A stretch of 64,000 bases of DNA from an uncultured Coriobacteriaceae bacterium (GTDB taxonomy: Bacteria > Actinomycetota > Coriobacteriia > Coriobacteriales > Atopobiaceae), in the NCBI GenBank assembly GCA_902779675.1, contig CACZCK010000016.1, forward strand, positions 28,162 through 92,161. Direction: 5' to 3'. Positions 25,521 through 34,064 of this stretch are shown here, in pieces. Under the pieces are notes generated by a model that saw only the letters and a program-made list of their open reading frames with translations, was not told where the DNA came from and ran no database searches. Numbering within the stretch: position 1 is the stretch's first letter; each line of letters starts with the position of its first letter. The translations under genes were made by a program, and so were the position numbers.

Positions 25521-27233
25521 CTACTCCATCTCGTCGGGATCGAGCGCGTCATCGGCTGCGTCCCACGGCTCGGCAATGCTATCCTCCGCCTCGCCGGCCA
25601 GACGCTCCCGCTCTGCCTGCGCCTCGGCAAACGCCGCCTTCATGGTCTGGTTGCCTCTGGTCAGACGCTTGACGGCGAGCTTCTCGCCGCGCTTGCTCGC
25701 CGTGCCCAGATGCTTGGCCGCCGTACCCATCTGCTGCTTGAGGTCATTGAGCTTTGCGATGATGGCATCGATGTCCTTGACGGCACGCTCGTAGTTCTTG
25801 GAGGCGAGGGTGTAGTCGTTCTCGATGCCGCCCACCAGGTCTTTGACCTTGTCCTCGAAGCGCGTCACGTCGAGCTCCTCGCGCTTGGTGCGCTCGAGCT
25901 GCAGGCGGTACGGCTGGGCGGTGAGAGCGGCCGCCTTGAGCAGGCCGATGATGGTGGTAAAGCACTGCGGACGCACCACGAACATCTTGGGGTAGCGCCA
26001 CGAGACGTCGGCGATGCCGGCGTTGTAGAAGTCGTTGTCGGGCTCGAGCGTCGAGACCAGTACCGCGTATTCGCAGTTCTTCTTGGTGCGGTCGGCGTCG
26101 AGCTTCTTGAAGTGGTCCTCGTTGCGCTTGCGGTTGGCAACAGACGACTGCTCCTCCTCGTTCTTCATCTCGAACATGATGGAGAGCAGCTCGTTGCCCT
26201 CGTCGTCGTAGTCGCGGAAGACGAAGTCCCCCTTGGTGCCGCCCACAGCCTCGTTATCCTTCTCGAAGTAGGCGCGCGGGTAGGCCTGCAGGCGGATGCG
26301 GTCAAACTCCGTCTGGCAGTGCTGCTCGAGCGACTCGCCGATGAGCTTGGTGGACAGGCTCATGCGGTAGTTGCGCAGGCGCTCGATGTCGTCGCGGTAG
26401 CGCTCGATGAGCTCGTCTTTGGCCTTGAGCTGGCGCTCAGTGTCGTGAGTAAGCTCGTTCTCGCGCTGGGCCATCTGCTCGCGCAAGTCGGCCTGGGCGC
26501 GTCTGCCATTTGCCTGCTCCACCTTGAGCTGGGCCTCCAGCTGGTCGCGGCTGCGCTCGAGGTCGGCCGTGGCGCGCAGCAACTCTGCCTCGCCCTGGGC
26601 GCGCAGGGTCTGCTCCTGAGCAGAGAGCTCCGCCTTGAGCCGCGTGACCTCGCCCGAGAGGGCTTCCTCACGCTCGTGGGCCTTGTCGCGCGCAGCCTGT
26701 GCGGACTCCTGCGCCTTGGCGCGCTGCTCGTCCATCTGGTGTTGAAGCGCCGCACGCTCCTGGGCCGCCTGGGCACGCACCTCCTGCAGCGCCAGCTCGC
26801 GGGCCTGCTGCTCCTGCCTGAGCTGCGCCTGGAGCCTGGCACGCTCCTCTCCCGCAGCCGAGCGCTCCCGCCCAATGGCCAGCTCTTGCTCGCGTTGAGC
26901 GGCCTCGAGCTGTGTGCGGAGCCGCGCCAGCTCCTCGCTCGCGGCGGCCCGCTCCTGCTGGGCGGTCAGCTCTTGCCTGTGGGCGGCATCGTCGAGCTGG
27001 GCCTGCAGCTGGGCGACCTGTGCCTGCGCCTCGGCCACACGTCGGTCGGCCTCGCGGCGCTCCTCGGTGCGCGCCGTCTCGAGCTGGGCCTCATGCAGGT
27101 GGCCAGCCTCGGCAAGGCGCTGCTCGAGGTCGTGGGCAAACAGCTCGTCACGCAACTGCCGCGTAAGGTCCTCGACCTGGGAAGGGTCGACCTCGATGAT
27201 CTCGCCGCAGTTGGGACACTTGATCTTTGCCAT
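25521..27233 (-). CDS. DUF2130 protein with N-terminal zinc ribbon and long coiled coil
   Basis: A 570-residue protein. It begins MAKIKCPNCGEIIEVD, half of a zinc ribbon. Residues about 30-300 are a Gln/Glu/Ala/Arg-rich coiled coil, followed by the DUF2130 region (SLSTKLIGESLEQHCQTEF, GTKGDFVFRDYDDEGNELLSIMFEMKNE). The latter has acidic and lysine residues resembling a PD-(D/E)xK nuclease core; that likeness is my reading, not an established activity. The ATG at 27233 has AAGGAGG. It is the first gene of an operon with the HD hydrolase. Confidence 0.85.
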   Translation of the reverse strand: MAKIKCPNCGEIIEVDPSQVEDLTRQLRDELFAHDLEQRLAEAGHLHEAQLETARTEERREADRRVAEAQAQVAQLQAQLDDAAHRQELTAQQERAAASEELARLRTQLEAAQREQELAIGRERSAAGEERARLQAQLRQEQQARELALQEVRAQAAQERAALQHQMDEQRAKAQESAQAARDKAHEREEALSGEVTRLKAELSAQEQTLRAQGEAELLRATADLERSRDQLEAQLKVEQANGRRAQADLREQMAQRENELTHDTERQLKAKDELIERYRDDIERLRNYRMSLSTKLIGESLEQHCQTEFDRIRLQAYPRAYFEKDNEAVGGTKGDFVFRDYDDEGNELLSIMFEMKNEEEQSSVANRKRNEDHFKKLDADRTKKNCEYAVLVSTLEPDNDFYNAGIADVSWRYPKMFVVRPQCFTTIIGLLKAAALTAQPYRLQLERTKREELDVTRFEDKVKDLVGGIENDYTLASKNYERAVKDIDAIIAKLNDLKQQMGTAAKHLGTASKRGEKLAVKRLTRGNQTMKAAFAEAQAERERLAGEAEDSIAEPWDAADDALDPDEME

Positions 27234-27322
27234 GGCAACCTCCTTGGCCGGACGGGCGTTCGGGCAAGCATACGCCCCCGACCGGACACGAATCACCCCT
27301 CGATTGTAGCCCTCTCACAAAG

Positions 27323-27356
27323 AGCGGGACGAAGGGGAGCTCCCCCTCGTCCCGCT
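27323..27356 (-). terminator. Terminator of the sulfhydrylase gene
   Basis: Fifteen-base arms (27323-27337, 27342-27356) with one mismatch and an AGCT loop, followed on the minus strand by CTTTGTG. It lies 26 bp past the stop. Confidence 0.8.
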
Positions 27357-27381
27357 CGTGTCACGCCGAAATCTGGCGTTG

Positions 27382-28665
27382 CTAGTCGAGCTTTGCCAGC
27401 GCCTGCTCCACGTCGGCAATGAGGTCGGCAGTATCCTCCAGGCCGCAGGACAGGCGCACCATGTTGGGCATGACGCCCGCCGCTACCAGCTCATCATCGG
27501 TCATCTGGCGATGCGTGGAGCTGGCGGGGTGCAGGCAGCAGGTGCGGGCGTCGGCCACGTGGGTCTCAATGGCAGCCACGCGCAGGCCGGCCATGAACTT
27601 CTCGGCAGCGGCGCGCCCGCCGGCCACGCAGAAGCTCACCACGCCGCATCCGCCCTGGGGCAGGTACTTCTGAGCCAGCTCGTAGTACTTGTCACCCGGC
27701 AGGTTGGGGTAGCTCACGCTCTCGATGCGCGGATGCTGCGACAGGAACTCGGCCATGGCCTGGCCGTTGGTGCAGTGGCGCGGCATGCGCACGTGCAGGC
27801 TCTCGAGGCCGAGGTTGAGGTAGAAGGCGTTCTGCGGGCTCTGGATGGAGCCAAAGTCGCGCATCAGCTGGCTCGTGGCCTTGGTGATGAAGGCGCCACC
27901 CAGGCCAAACTTCTCGGCGTAGACAATGCCGTGGTAGCTCTCATCGGGCGTGGTGAGGCCAGGGTACTTGTCGGCATGGGCCATCCAGTCAAAGTGGCCC
28001 GAATCCACGATGGCGCCGCCCACACCCACGCCGTGACCGTCCATGTACTTGGTGGTGGAGTGAGTGACGATGTCGGCACCCCACTCGATGGGACGGCAGT
28101 TGACCGGCGTGGGGAAGGTGTTGTCCACGATCAGCGGCACGCCGTGGTCGTGGGCTGCGGCGGCAAACATCTCGATATCGAGCACCGCGAGTGCGGGGTT
28201 GGCGATGGTCTCGCCCACCACGCACTTGGTGTTGGGCCTAAAGGCGGCGTCGAGCTCCTCGCGCGTGCAGTCGGGGCTCACGAAGGTGGTCTCGATGCCC
28301 ATCTTGGCCATGGTCACCGAAAGCAGGTTGAAGGTGCCGCCGTAGATGGCCGAGCAGGCCACCACGTGACTGCCCGCCTCGGCGATGTTGAACACGGCAA
28401 AGAAGTTGGCCGCCTGGCCCGAGCTGGTGAGCATGCCCGCAGTTCCACCCTCGAGCTTGGCAATCTTGGCGGCCACGGCGTCATTGGTGGGGTTCTGCAG
28501 GCGGGTGTAGAAGTAGCCCTCGGCCTCGAGGTCGAAGAGCTGCCCCATGTGCTCGGAGGTGTCGTACTTGAAGGTGGTCGACTGCACGATGGGCAGCTGA
28601 CGCGGCTCACCGTCGCCGGGACGATAGCCTGCCTGCACGCAGTCGGTGCCGATTCCGTATGCCAT
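27382..28665 (-). CDS. metY: O-acetylhomoserine sulfhydrylase (Cys/Met metabolism PLP enzyme)
   Basis: A 427-residue PLP enzyme that makes homocysteine from O-acetylhomoserine and sulfide. The PLP lysine lies in THSTTKYMDGHG (about residue 207). Length and the motifs YTRLQNPTNDAVAAKIAKLEGG, SSGQAANFFAV and ADARTCCLHPASSTHRQM fit the MetY/OAH sulfhydrylase group rather than shorter MetB/MetC. The ATG at 28665 has GAGGAG upstream; the frame's upstream extension lacks family sequence. The 28666-28955 gap shows no S-box, although metK at 56.5 kb has one. Confidence 0.92.
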   Translation of the reverse strand: MAYGIGTDCVQAGYRPGDGEPRQLPIVQSTTFKYDTSEHMGQLFDLEAEGYFYTRLQNPTNDAVAAKIAKLEGGTAGMLTSSGQAANFFAVFNIAEAGSHVVACSAIYGGTFNLLSVTMAKMGIETTFVSPDCTREELDAAFRPNTKCVVGETIANPALAVLDIEMFAAAAHDHGVPLIVDNTFPTPVNCRPIEWGADIVTHSTTKYMDGHGVGVGGAIVDSGHFDWMAHADKYPGLTTPDESYHGIVYAEKFGLGGAFITKATSQLMRDFGSIQSPQNAFYLNLGLESLHVRMPRHCTNGQAMAEFLSQHPRIESVSYPNLPGDKYYELAQKYLPQGGCGVVSFCVAGGRAAAEKFMAGLRVAAIETHVADARTCCLHPASSTHRQMTDDELVAAGVMPNMVRLSCGLEDTADLIADVEQALAKLD

Positions 28666-28955
28666 GTTGGACTCCTCGGATCTTGGTTTTGGTGTGCGCA
28701 CCCTAGGGTAGCGCAGCCAGGCCGTCCCGAACGATTTGGTAACCCGCACGCCATGGGCCAGCGGCAAGCGGGCCTGCCAGTCGCACCATGTCGTGGCTCG
28801 AGGGGATATATCAAACTGTTAAATAGGCCATCTACCTGCGCTTTTCACAGTTTCTCCCCATACTACCTGCCAAAACACAAAAGAATGGGTAGACTTCCCA
28901 TCTGTGCATACGCACACCAACAAAAACCGACCTCCTACGTTGGAGAGGATTGACA

Positions 28956-30236
28956 ATGAAGCGCGAGTACTATAACCAGCACAGCGACGTGCTCAATGAG
29001 GACATGTCCATGATCGTCTACGGCGAGGGCGGCTACCCCGTCATCGCCTTCCAGGCACAGGACGCCAAGAGCAACAACTTCGAGGACTTCGGCATGATCG
29101 ACGCCCTCGCCCCCTTCATCGACGAGGGCCGCATCCAGGTCTTCTCCGTCGACAACCTGGACGAGCAGAGCTGGTCTGACCAGGGCGGCGACAAGGGTGC
29201 TCGCGCCTGGCGCCAGGAGGAGTACTTCAAGTTTGTGACCGACGAGCTCGTCCCGCGCGTTCACGCCTGGAACAACTCCGACCTCCGTCCGCTCACCGTT
29301 GGCTGCAGCATGGGCGCCACGCACGCCGCCATCGCCGCCTTCCGCCGCCCGGACCTCTTCCAGGGCTGCATCGCGCTGTCCGGCGTCTATCGCACCAGCT
29401 TCTTCTTCGGCGACTGGATGGACGAGAACCTCTACAACAACGACATCCCCGCGTTCCTCACCAACATGCCCACCGATCACCCCTACGTGAACCTCTACAA
29501 CCAGCGCCAGCTGGTGATGTGCGTGGGCCAGGGCGCCTGGGAAGAGGGCATCGACGACCTGCACTACATCGACGACCAGCTCAACCGTCTGGGCGTGAGC
29601 CACTGGTGCGACTTCTGGGGCACCGACGTCAACCACGACTGGCCCTGGTGGCGCAAGCAGATGCCCTACTTCATGGCCGAGGTCCTGAGCGACATCGACG
29701 CCCAGCAGGAGTGGGAGCAGCCGACGATGACTGCCGAGGCTCCGAAGGCTGAGGAGAAGGTCGAGGAGAAGGCACCTGCCAAGAAGCCGGCTGCCAAGCG
29801 CACCACCACGCGCAAGGCTACCACGGCCACCAAGACCGCGACCACCGAGAAGGCCGCTGCCACCAAGGCTGCTGCCGCCAAGGCTGAGGAGGCCCCGAAG
29901 GCCGAGGCCAAGATCGAGGAGGCCGTCGCCGAGGCCGCCACGACCGCCAAGAAGCCGGCCGCCAAGCGCACCACCACCCGCAAGGCTGCCGCCACCAAGA
30001 CGACCGCTGCCAAGAAGACGGCTGCCGCCAAGGCCGAGGAGGCCCCGAAGGCCGAGGCTAAGGCCGAGGAGGCCGTCGCCGAGGCCGCCACGACCGCCAC
30101 GACCGCCAAGAAGCCGGCCGCCAAGCGCACCACCACCCGCAAGGCTGCCGCCACCAAGACCACGGCCGCCAAGACGACCACTGCCAAGAAGACCACCACG
30201 CGCCGCACCACCAAGAAGGCCAGCGACGCCGAGTAG
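28956..30236 (+). CDS. Esterase (EstA/esterase-D-like alpha/beta hydrolase) with histone-H1-like tail
   Basis: A 426-residue protein in two parts. Residues 1-255 are an alpha/beta hydrolase of the putative-esterase family. The nucleophile elbow is TVGCSMGATHA (Ser about residue 118) and the likely catalytic His is in TDVNHDWPWW. No signal peptide. From about residue 258 the sequence turns into low-complexity Ala/Lys/Thr/Glu repeats. Basic blocks such as AKKPAAKRTTTRKA occur three times, alternating with acidic EEAPKAEAK blocks, ending TTRRTTKKASDAE. This looks like bacterial H1-like or HupB tails that bind DNA. The ATG at 28956 follows GGAGAGG. Function of the fusion is unknown. Confidence 0.85.
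   Translation: MKREYYNQHSDVLNEDMSMIVYGEGGYPVIAFQAQDAKSNNFEDFGMIDALAPFIDEGRIQVFSVDNLDEQSWSDQGGDKGARAWRQEEYFKFVTDELVPRVHAWNNSDLRPLTVGCSMGATHAAIAAFRRPDLFQGCIALSGVYRTSFFFGDWMDENLYNNDIPAFLTNMPTDHPYVNLYNQRQLVMCVGQGAWEEGIDDLHYIDDQLNRLGVSHWCDFWGTDVNHDWPWWRKQMPYFMAEVLSDIDAQQEWEQPTMTAEAPKAEEKVEEKAPAKKPAAKRTTTRKATTATKTATTEKAAATKAAAAKAEEAPKAEAKIEEAVAEAATTAKKPAAKRTTTRKAAATKTTAAKKTAAAKAEEAPKAEAKAEEAVAEAATTATTAKKPAAKRTTTRKAAATKTTAAKTTTAKKTTTRRTTKKASDAE
29766..30220 (+). repeat. Tandem coding repeats of the Lys/Ala-rich tail
   Basis: A unit of roughly 130-150 bp encoding an acidic block followed by AKKPAAKRTTTRKA is repeated almost identically (about 29880-30030 and 30025-30165), with a third partial copy before it. 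Near-identity at the DNA level implies recent expansion, and copy number may vary between strains. Confidence 0.8.
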
Positions 30237-30269
30237 CCTTGTGGCGTGAGCCAAGCAGACGATTGACGA

Positions 30270-30306
30270 GGGACGGGTCCCAACCAGCTCGGTTGGGACC
30301 CGTCCC
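30270..30306 (+). terminator. Strong terminator after the esterase gene
   Basis: Sixteen-base perfect arms (30270-30285, 30291-30306) with an AGCTC loop, followed by CTTTT. Its stem contains GGGACGGG, a core shared with the hairpins near 45.1 and 50.1 kb. Confidence 0.85.
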
Positions 30307-30415
30307 CTTTTGCACCTGCACAAATGCATGGTTTTGCCGCAACCATACATACGCCTGTAACCTTGAAGCGCTACCATGTTCCGCACATCGAGAGGCCTCC
30401 CCGAAAGGACGTGCC

Positions 30416-31569
30416 ATGAACGTCGTCTTCATATCACCGCAGTTCCCCGACACCTACTGGAACTGGTGCGACCGCCTGCGCCGCAACGGCGCCACCGTGC
30501 TCGGCATCGGCGACACCCCCTACGACAACCTCACCCAGGAGGTCAAGGCCTCCCTCAACGAGTACTACTGGGTCCCGTCGCTGGAGGACTACGACCAGGT
30601 CTTCCGCGCCGTAGCCTTCTTCAGCTGGAAGTACGGCAAGATCGACTGGATCGAGTCGCAGAACGAGTACTGGCTCGCCCAGGACGCACGCCTGCGCGAT
30701 GACTTCCACGTGACCACCGGCGCGGGAAGCGCGCAGATGGCGCAGTGGCAGTCCAAGGCCGAGATGAAGCCGCTCTACGCCGCGGCGGGCACGAGGTCCG
30801 CGCCTTCGCGGCCGAGGTCGGATACCCCCTGTTCACCAAGCCCGAGCGCGGCGTGGGCGCGGGCGGCGCCCGCAAGATCGTCGACGAGGCAGCCCTAGAG
30901 AACCTGCTCGCCTCCGATCTCGACGAGCCCTACGTCCTCGAGGAGTATGTGGAGGGCGAGCTCTGCTCCTACGAGGCCATCGTCAACTCCAAGGGCGAGG
31001 TGCTCTTTGAGAACCAGTCGGAGTTCCCACCCTCCATCGCCGACACCGTGGAGTTCATGCTCGACGTCGCCTATCACGCCTGCCCCGACGTCGACCCCAA
31101 GCTCGCCGCCGCAGGCAAGGCCACCATCAAGGCCTTCGGCATCACGAGCCGCTTCGTGCACATGGAGTTCTTCCGCCTGACCGAGGACAAGCCCGGCCTG
31201 GGGGCCAAGGGCGACTACGTAGGCCTCGAGGTCAACGTGCGCGCACCGGGTGGCTACACCCCCGACTTCATCAACTTCGCCCATTCCGCCGACGTGTACC
31301 AGATCTGGGCCGACATGGTCACCACCGACACCACGACACATGGCAGCAACGGAGAATGCTACTACGGCACCTATGCCTGCCGTCGCGACTGCCATAGCTA
31401 CGTGCACACGCACCAGGAGATCATGGATGCCTTTGGCAGCATCATCTGCATGCAGGGCCGCATGCCCGACGTGCTCTCCGACGACCTGGGCAACGACTTC
31501 TACGTCGCACGTGCCAAGGACCTCGAGGAACGCAACGCGTTTGTGGACTTTGTCCAGCTACAGGCATAG
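30416..31569 (+). pseudogene. ATP-grasp ligase, frameshifted
   Basis: The reading frame is broken near 30789. The first part, from ATG 30416 with AAAGGA upstream, is MNVVFISPQFPDTYWNW through EMKPLYAAAG. The second part continues in another frame with HEVRAFAAEVGYPLFTKPERGVGAGG, which is the ATP-grasp nucleotide-binding start. It runs on through VLEEYVEGEL, MEFFRL and GLEVNVRAPGGYTPDF to the stop at 31569. The linker at the break is also about a dozen residues shorter than in intact ATP-grasp enzymes, so a small deletion is more likely than a single-base error. The intact enzyme would join an acid to an amine using ATP; substrates are unknown. Confidence 0.8.
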
Positions 31570-31710
31570 GTCTGGCACATCTTGGCAATGCACGGGCGCC
31601 TTGGGAGCAGCCAGCCCCGAGGCGCCCGCAACACGTCTCCGGCACCTGTTGGCCCACGGGCCACTATCCACTAGAATCGGGACATTATGCACGCAACGGG
31701 AGGTGACGAC

Positions 31711-32433
31711 ATGGCAGGAACTGGCAGGAGGGACTTCCTCGAGGGGCTGCGTGACGGCTTGCCCATTGGCCTGGGGTACCTCGCCGTGGCCTTCTCACTC
31801 GGCATCGCCGCTCGCGAGGCTGGTCTCACCGCCGTCCAGGGCTTTGTCGCCAGCCTGCTCTCCATCGCATCTGCCGGCGAGTACGCCGGCTTCACCTTCA
31901 TCGCCGCGCAGGCGTCCTATGCCGAGATCGCCCTTGGCACGCTTATCACCAATGCCCGCTACCTGCTCATGAGCACCGCCCTCTCGCAACGCTTCTCCGA
32001 CGAGACACCCCTCGCCCAGCGCATCGGCGTGGGCCTGGGCGTGACCGACGAGCTGTTTGGCCTTGCCATCGCCAGGCCCCTGGTGCGGCCCATCTACCAG
32101 TACGGCGCCATGCTCTCGTCCATCCCGCTGTGGTGCATCGGGACCTCGGCGGGCATCGTCGCGGGGCAGCTGCTTCCCGCGCGCGTGGTTACCGCGCTCT
32201 CCGTCTCGCTCTTTGGCATGTTCTTGGCCGTCATCATGCCCGCCGCCCGCACCGACCGCGTGGTGCGCGTCTGCGTGCTGGCAAGCTTTGCCGCAAGCTA
32301 TGCGGCAAGCCACCTCATCCCGTTTACGATGGGCTGGTCAAACGGCACGCGCATCATCGCGCTGACCGTCGTCATCTCTGCCGCGGCGGCGCTGGTGAGG
32401 CCCATCGACCCCGAGGGGGATGATGCCGCATGA
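31711..32433 (+). CDS. azlC: AzlC-family branched-chain amino acid exporter, large subunit
   Basis: A 240-residue membrane protein with a DFLEGLRDGLPIGLGYLAVAFSLG start and about six to seven hydrophobic segments, as in AzlC/YgaZ. The family exports branched-chain amino acids or analogues together with AzlD. The ATG at 31711 is preceded by GGGAGGTGA at eight bases, better than the in-frame ATG at 31687. Its stop overlaps the azlD start. Confidence 0.92.
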   Translation: MAGTGRRDFLEGLRDGLPIGLGYLAVAFSLGIAAREAGLTAVQGFVASLLSIASAGEYAGFTFIAAQASYAEIALGTLITNARYLLMSTALSQRFSDETPLAQRIGVGLGVTDELFGLAIARPLVRPIYQYGAMLSSIPLWCIGTSAGIVAGQLLPARVVTALSVSLFGMFLAVIMPAARTDRVVRVCVLASFAASYAASHLIPFTMGWSNGTRIIALTVVISAAAALVRPIDPEGDDAA

Positions 32434-32732
32434 GCACACGCATCTGGCTGAGCGTCATCGTGATGGGGGCCGTCACCATCGCCATCCGTCTTTTGCCCCT
32501 GACCCTCATCAGGCGGCCCATCAAGAACCGCTTCTTGCTCTCGTTTTTGCACTACGTGCCCTACGTGACCCTGGCCGTGATGACCTTCCCCGCCATCGTG
32601 GAGAGCTGCGAGACGCCGCTGGCCGGCTTTGCCGCACTCGCCGTGGGTGCCATCGCCGCCTGGTACGGCGCCAACATGGTGAGCGTCGCCGCACTCTGCT
32701 GCGTCGTCGCCTTTGTGCTTGGGCTTTTGTAG
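32430..32732 (+). CDS. azlD: AzlD-family branched-chain amino acid exporter, small subunit
   Basis: A 100-residue membrane protein with an N-terminal helix, RLLPLTLIRRPIKN and two or three further hydrophobic helices, typical of AzlD/YgaH. ATGA overlap with azlC indicates coupled translation and a fixed subunit ratio. Confidence 0.92.
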   Translation: MSTRIWLSVIVMGAVTIAIRLLPLTLIRRPIKNRFLLSFLHYVPYVTLAVMTFPAIVESCETPLAGFAALAVGAIAAWYGANMVSVAALCCVVAFVLGLL

Positions 32733-32739
32733 GGGCAAG

Positions 32740-33918
32740 CTACCGCACCGCAAAGTTGCGTGCCACGTCACCGGCGATGCGCCAAGGCAGCGGCCTCAAC
32801 TCGCGGTCGGCGATGTGAATCTGCTCCCGGATGGCAATGCCCTGCGGGCAGTGCCGCTCGCACTTGCCGCACCCCACGCACTGCCGCGCGAAGGCCTTCT
32901 CCTTGCGCAGCGAGACCGTCTGCCAGTACTCCTTGCGCCCGCTCGCTTTGCCCTCGCTGTACATGCGGTTGTAGCAGCGGAACAGCGCCGGGATGTCAAC
33001 CCCTTGCGGGCAGGGCATGCAGTAGCCGCAGCCTGTGCACCCCACGCGCATGCTGGCGTTGATCGCCTCGCAGACCTGCGCGAGCAGGGCAAAGTCCCTC
33101 TCGCCGAGCTGGCCTGGCTCCACCTCCGAGGCCACGCGGCAGTTCTCGTCGATCATCTCGAGGGAGTTCATGCCGCTGAGCACGCACGTCACCTCGGGCT
33201 GGTCCCACAGCCAGCGGAAGGCCCATTCCGCCGCGCTCCAGCCGCGTGGGCTCTGGGCCACCAGGCGCTTGCCCTCCTCGGGCAGCAGGTCGACGAGCTT
33301 GCCGCCGCGCAGCGGCTCCATGATCATCACGGGCACGTCACGCTCGGCCGCGGCCATGAGCCCGCGGCGCCCAGCCTGGGTATGCTCGTCGAGGTAGTTG
33401 TACTGAATCTGGCAGAAGTCCCAGTCAAAGGCCTGCAGCACCCCCACGAACCCATCGGTGTTGCCATGGAACGAGAAGCCAATCTGCCCAATCTGGCCGC
33501 TCGCCTTCTTGGCGGCGATCCAATCCTCGATACCCAGCCGCTTGAGGTTCTTCCACTGCGCGGGGTCAGTCACCATGTGCATGAGGTAGTAGTCGATGTG
33601 GTCGGTCCGCAGGCGCCTGAGCTCCTCGTCGAGGTAGCGGTCGAACGCGGCCGCGCTGCGCACCAGATACTGGGGCATCTTGGTGGCGATCTTCACCTTG
33701 TCGCGCACGCCGTTGCGGTCGAGCGCCTCGCCCAGCAGCTCCTCCGAGCCGGGGTAGACGAAGGCCGTGTCAAAGTAATTGATCCCCAGGTCTATGGCAT
33801 GCAGGATCTCGGCCTCGGCCTTGTCGTAGTCGATGCTCGCACCCTTGCGCGAGAAGCGCATGCAGCCAAACCCAAGAATCGAGATCGGATTGCCATAGCG
33901 GTCGTTGCGATAGTTCAT
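32740..33918 (-). CDS. Aldo/keto reductase with C-terminal 2[4Fe-4S] ferredoxin domain
   Basis: A 392-residue protein. Residues 1-260 are the aldo/keto reductase barrel (SILGFGCMRF, the active-site Asp and Tyr in GINYFDTAFVYPGSEELLGEAL, HIDYYLMHMV). From about 285 come two cysteine clusters: CTGCGYCMPCPQG and CVGCGKCERHCPQG. The cysteine pattern is that of bacterial ferredoxins. The barrel lacks a recognisable reason to need iron-sulfur clusters, so the partner may be a ferredoxin or flavin enzyme. The ATG at 33918 has GGGGAGG. Common in anaerobes; substrate unknown. Confidence 0.9.
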   Translation of the reverse strand: MNYRNDRYGNPISILGFGCMRFSRKGASIDYDKAEAEILHAIDLGINYFDTAFVYPGSEELLGEALDRNGVRDKVKIATKMPQYLVRSAAAFDRYLDEELRRLRTDHIDYYLMHMVTDPAQWKNLKRLGIEDWIAAKKASGQIGQIGFSFHGNTDGFVGVLQAFDWDFCQIQYNYLDEHTQAGRRGLMAAAERDVPVMIMEPLRGGKLVDLLPEEGKRLVAQSPRGWSAAEWAFRWLWDQPEVTCVLSGMNSLEMIDENCRVASEVEPGQLGERDFALLAQVCEAINASMRVGCTGCGYCMPCPQGVDIPALFRCYNRMYSEGKASGRKEYWQTVSLRKEKAFARQCVGCGKCERHCPQGIAIREQIHIADRELRPLPWRIAGDVARNFAVR

Positions 33919-34004
33919 GCGTGCCTCCCCCTCGCCGCGCAGCCATTCGCACAGCGTAGCGCAAATGGGGCGGCGCGGCACTGACGTGACGGTGCGGACG
34001 CACA

Positions 34005-34037
34005 GCGCCGGGCCGAGGCGTTGCCCCGTCCCGGCGC
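34005..34037 (-). terminator. Terminator-like hairpin after pit
   Basis: Arms GCGCCGGG (34005-34012) and CCCGGCGC (34030-34037) are perfect and lie 28 bp past the pit stop. There is no strong T-run. Confidence 0.5.
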
Positions 34038-34064
34038 GTTACAGATGCATTGGCCTGCCTGAGG

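Noticed and set aside
18940..27422. Long frames opposite feoB, glpK and the DUF2130 gene
   Set aside because: They are codon-complement shadows of clear genes and have no ribosome sites.
28666..28955. Possible riboswitch upstream of the sulfhydrylase gene
   Set aside because: I looked for S-box, SAM-IV and SAH core motifs and found none in the right order; only weak hairpins are present.
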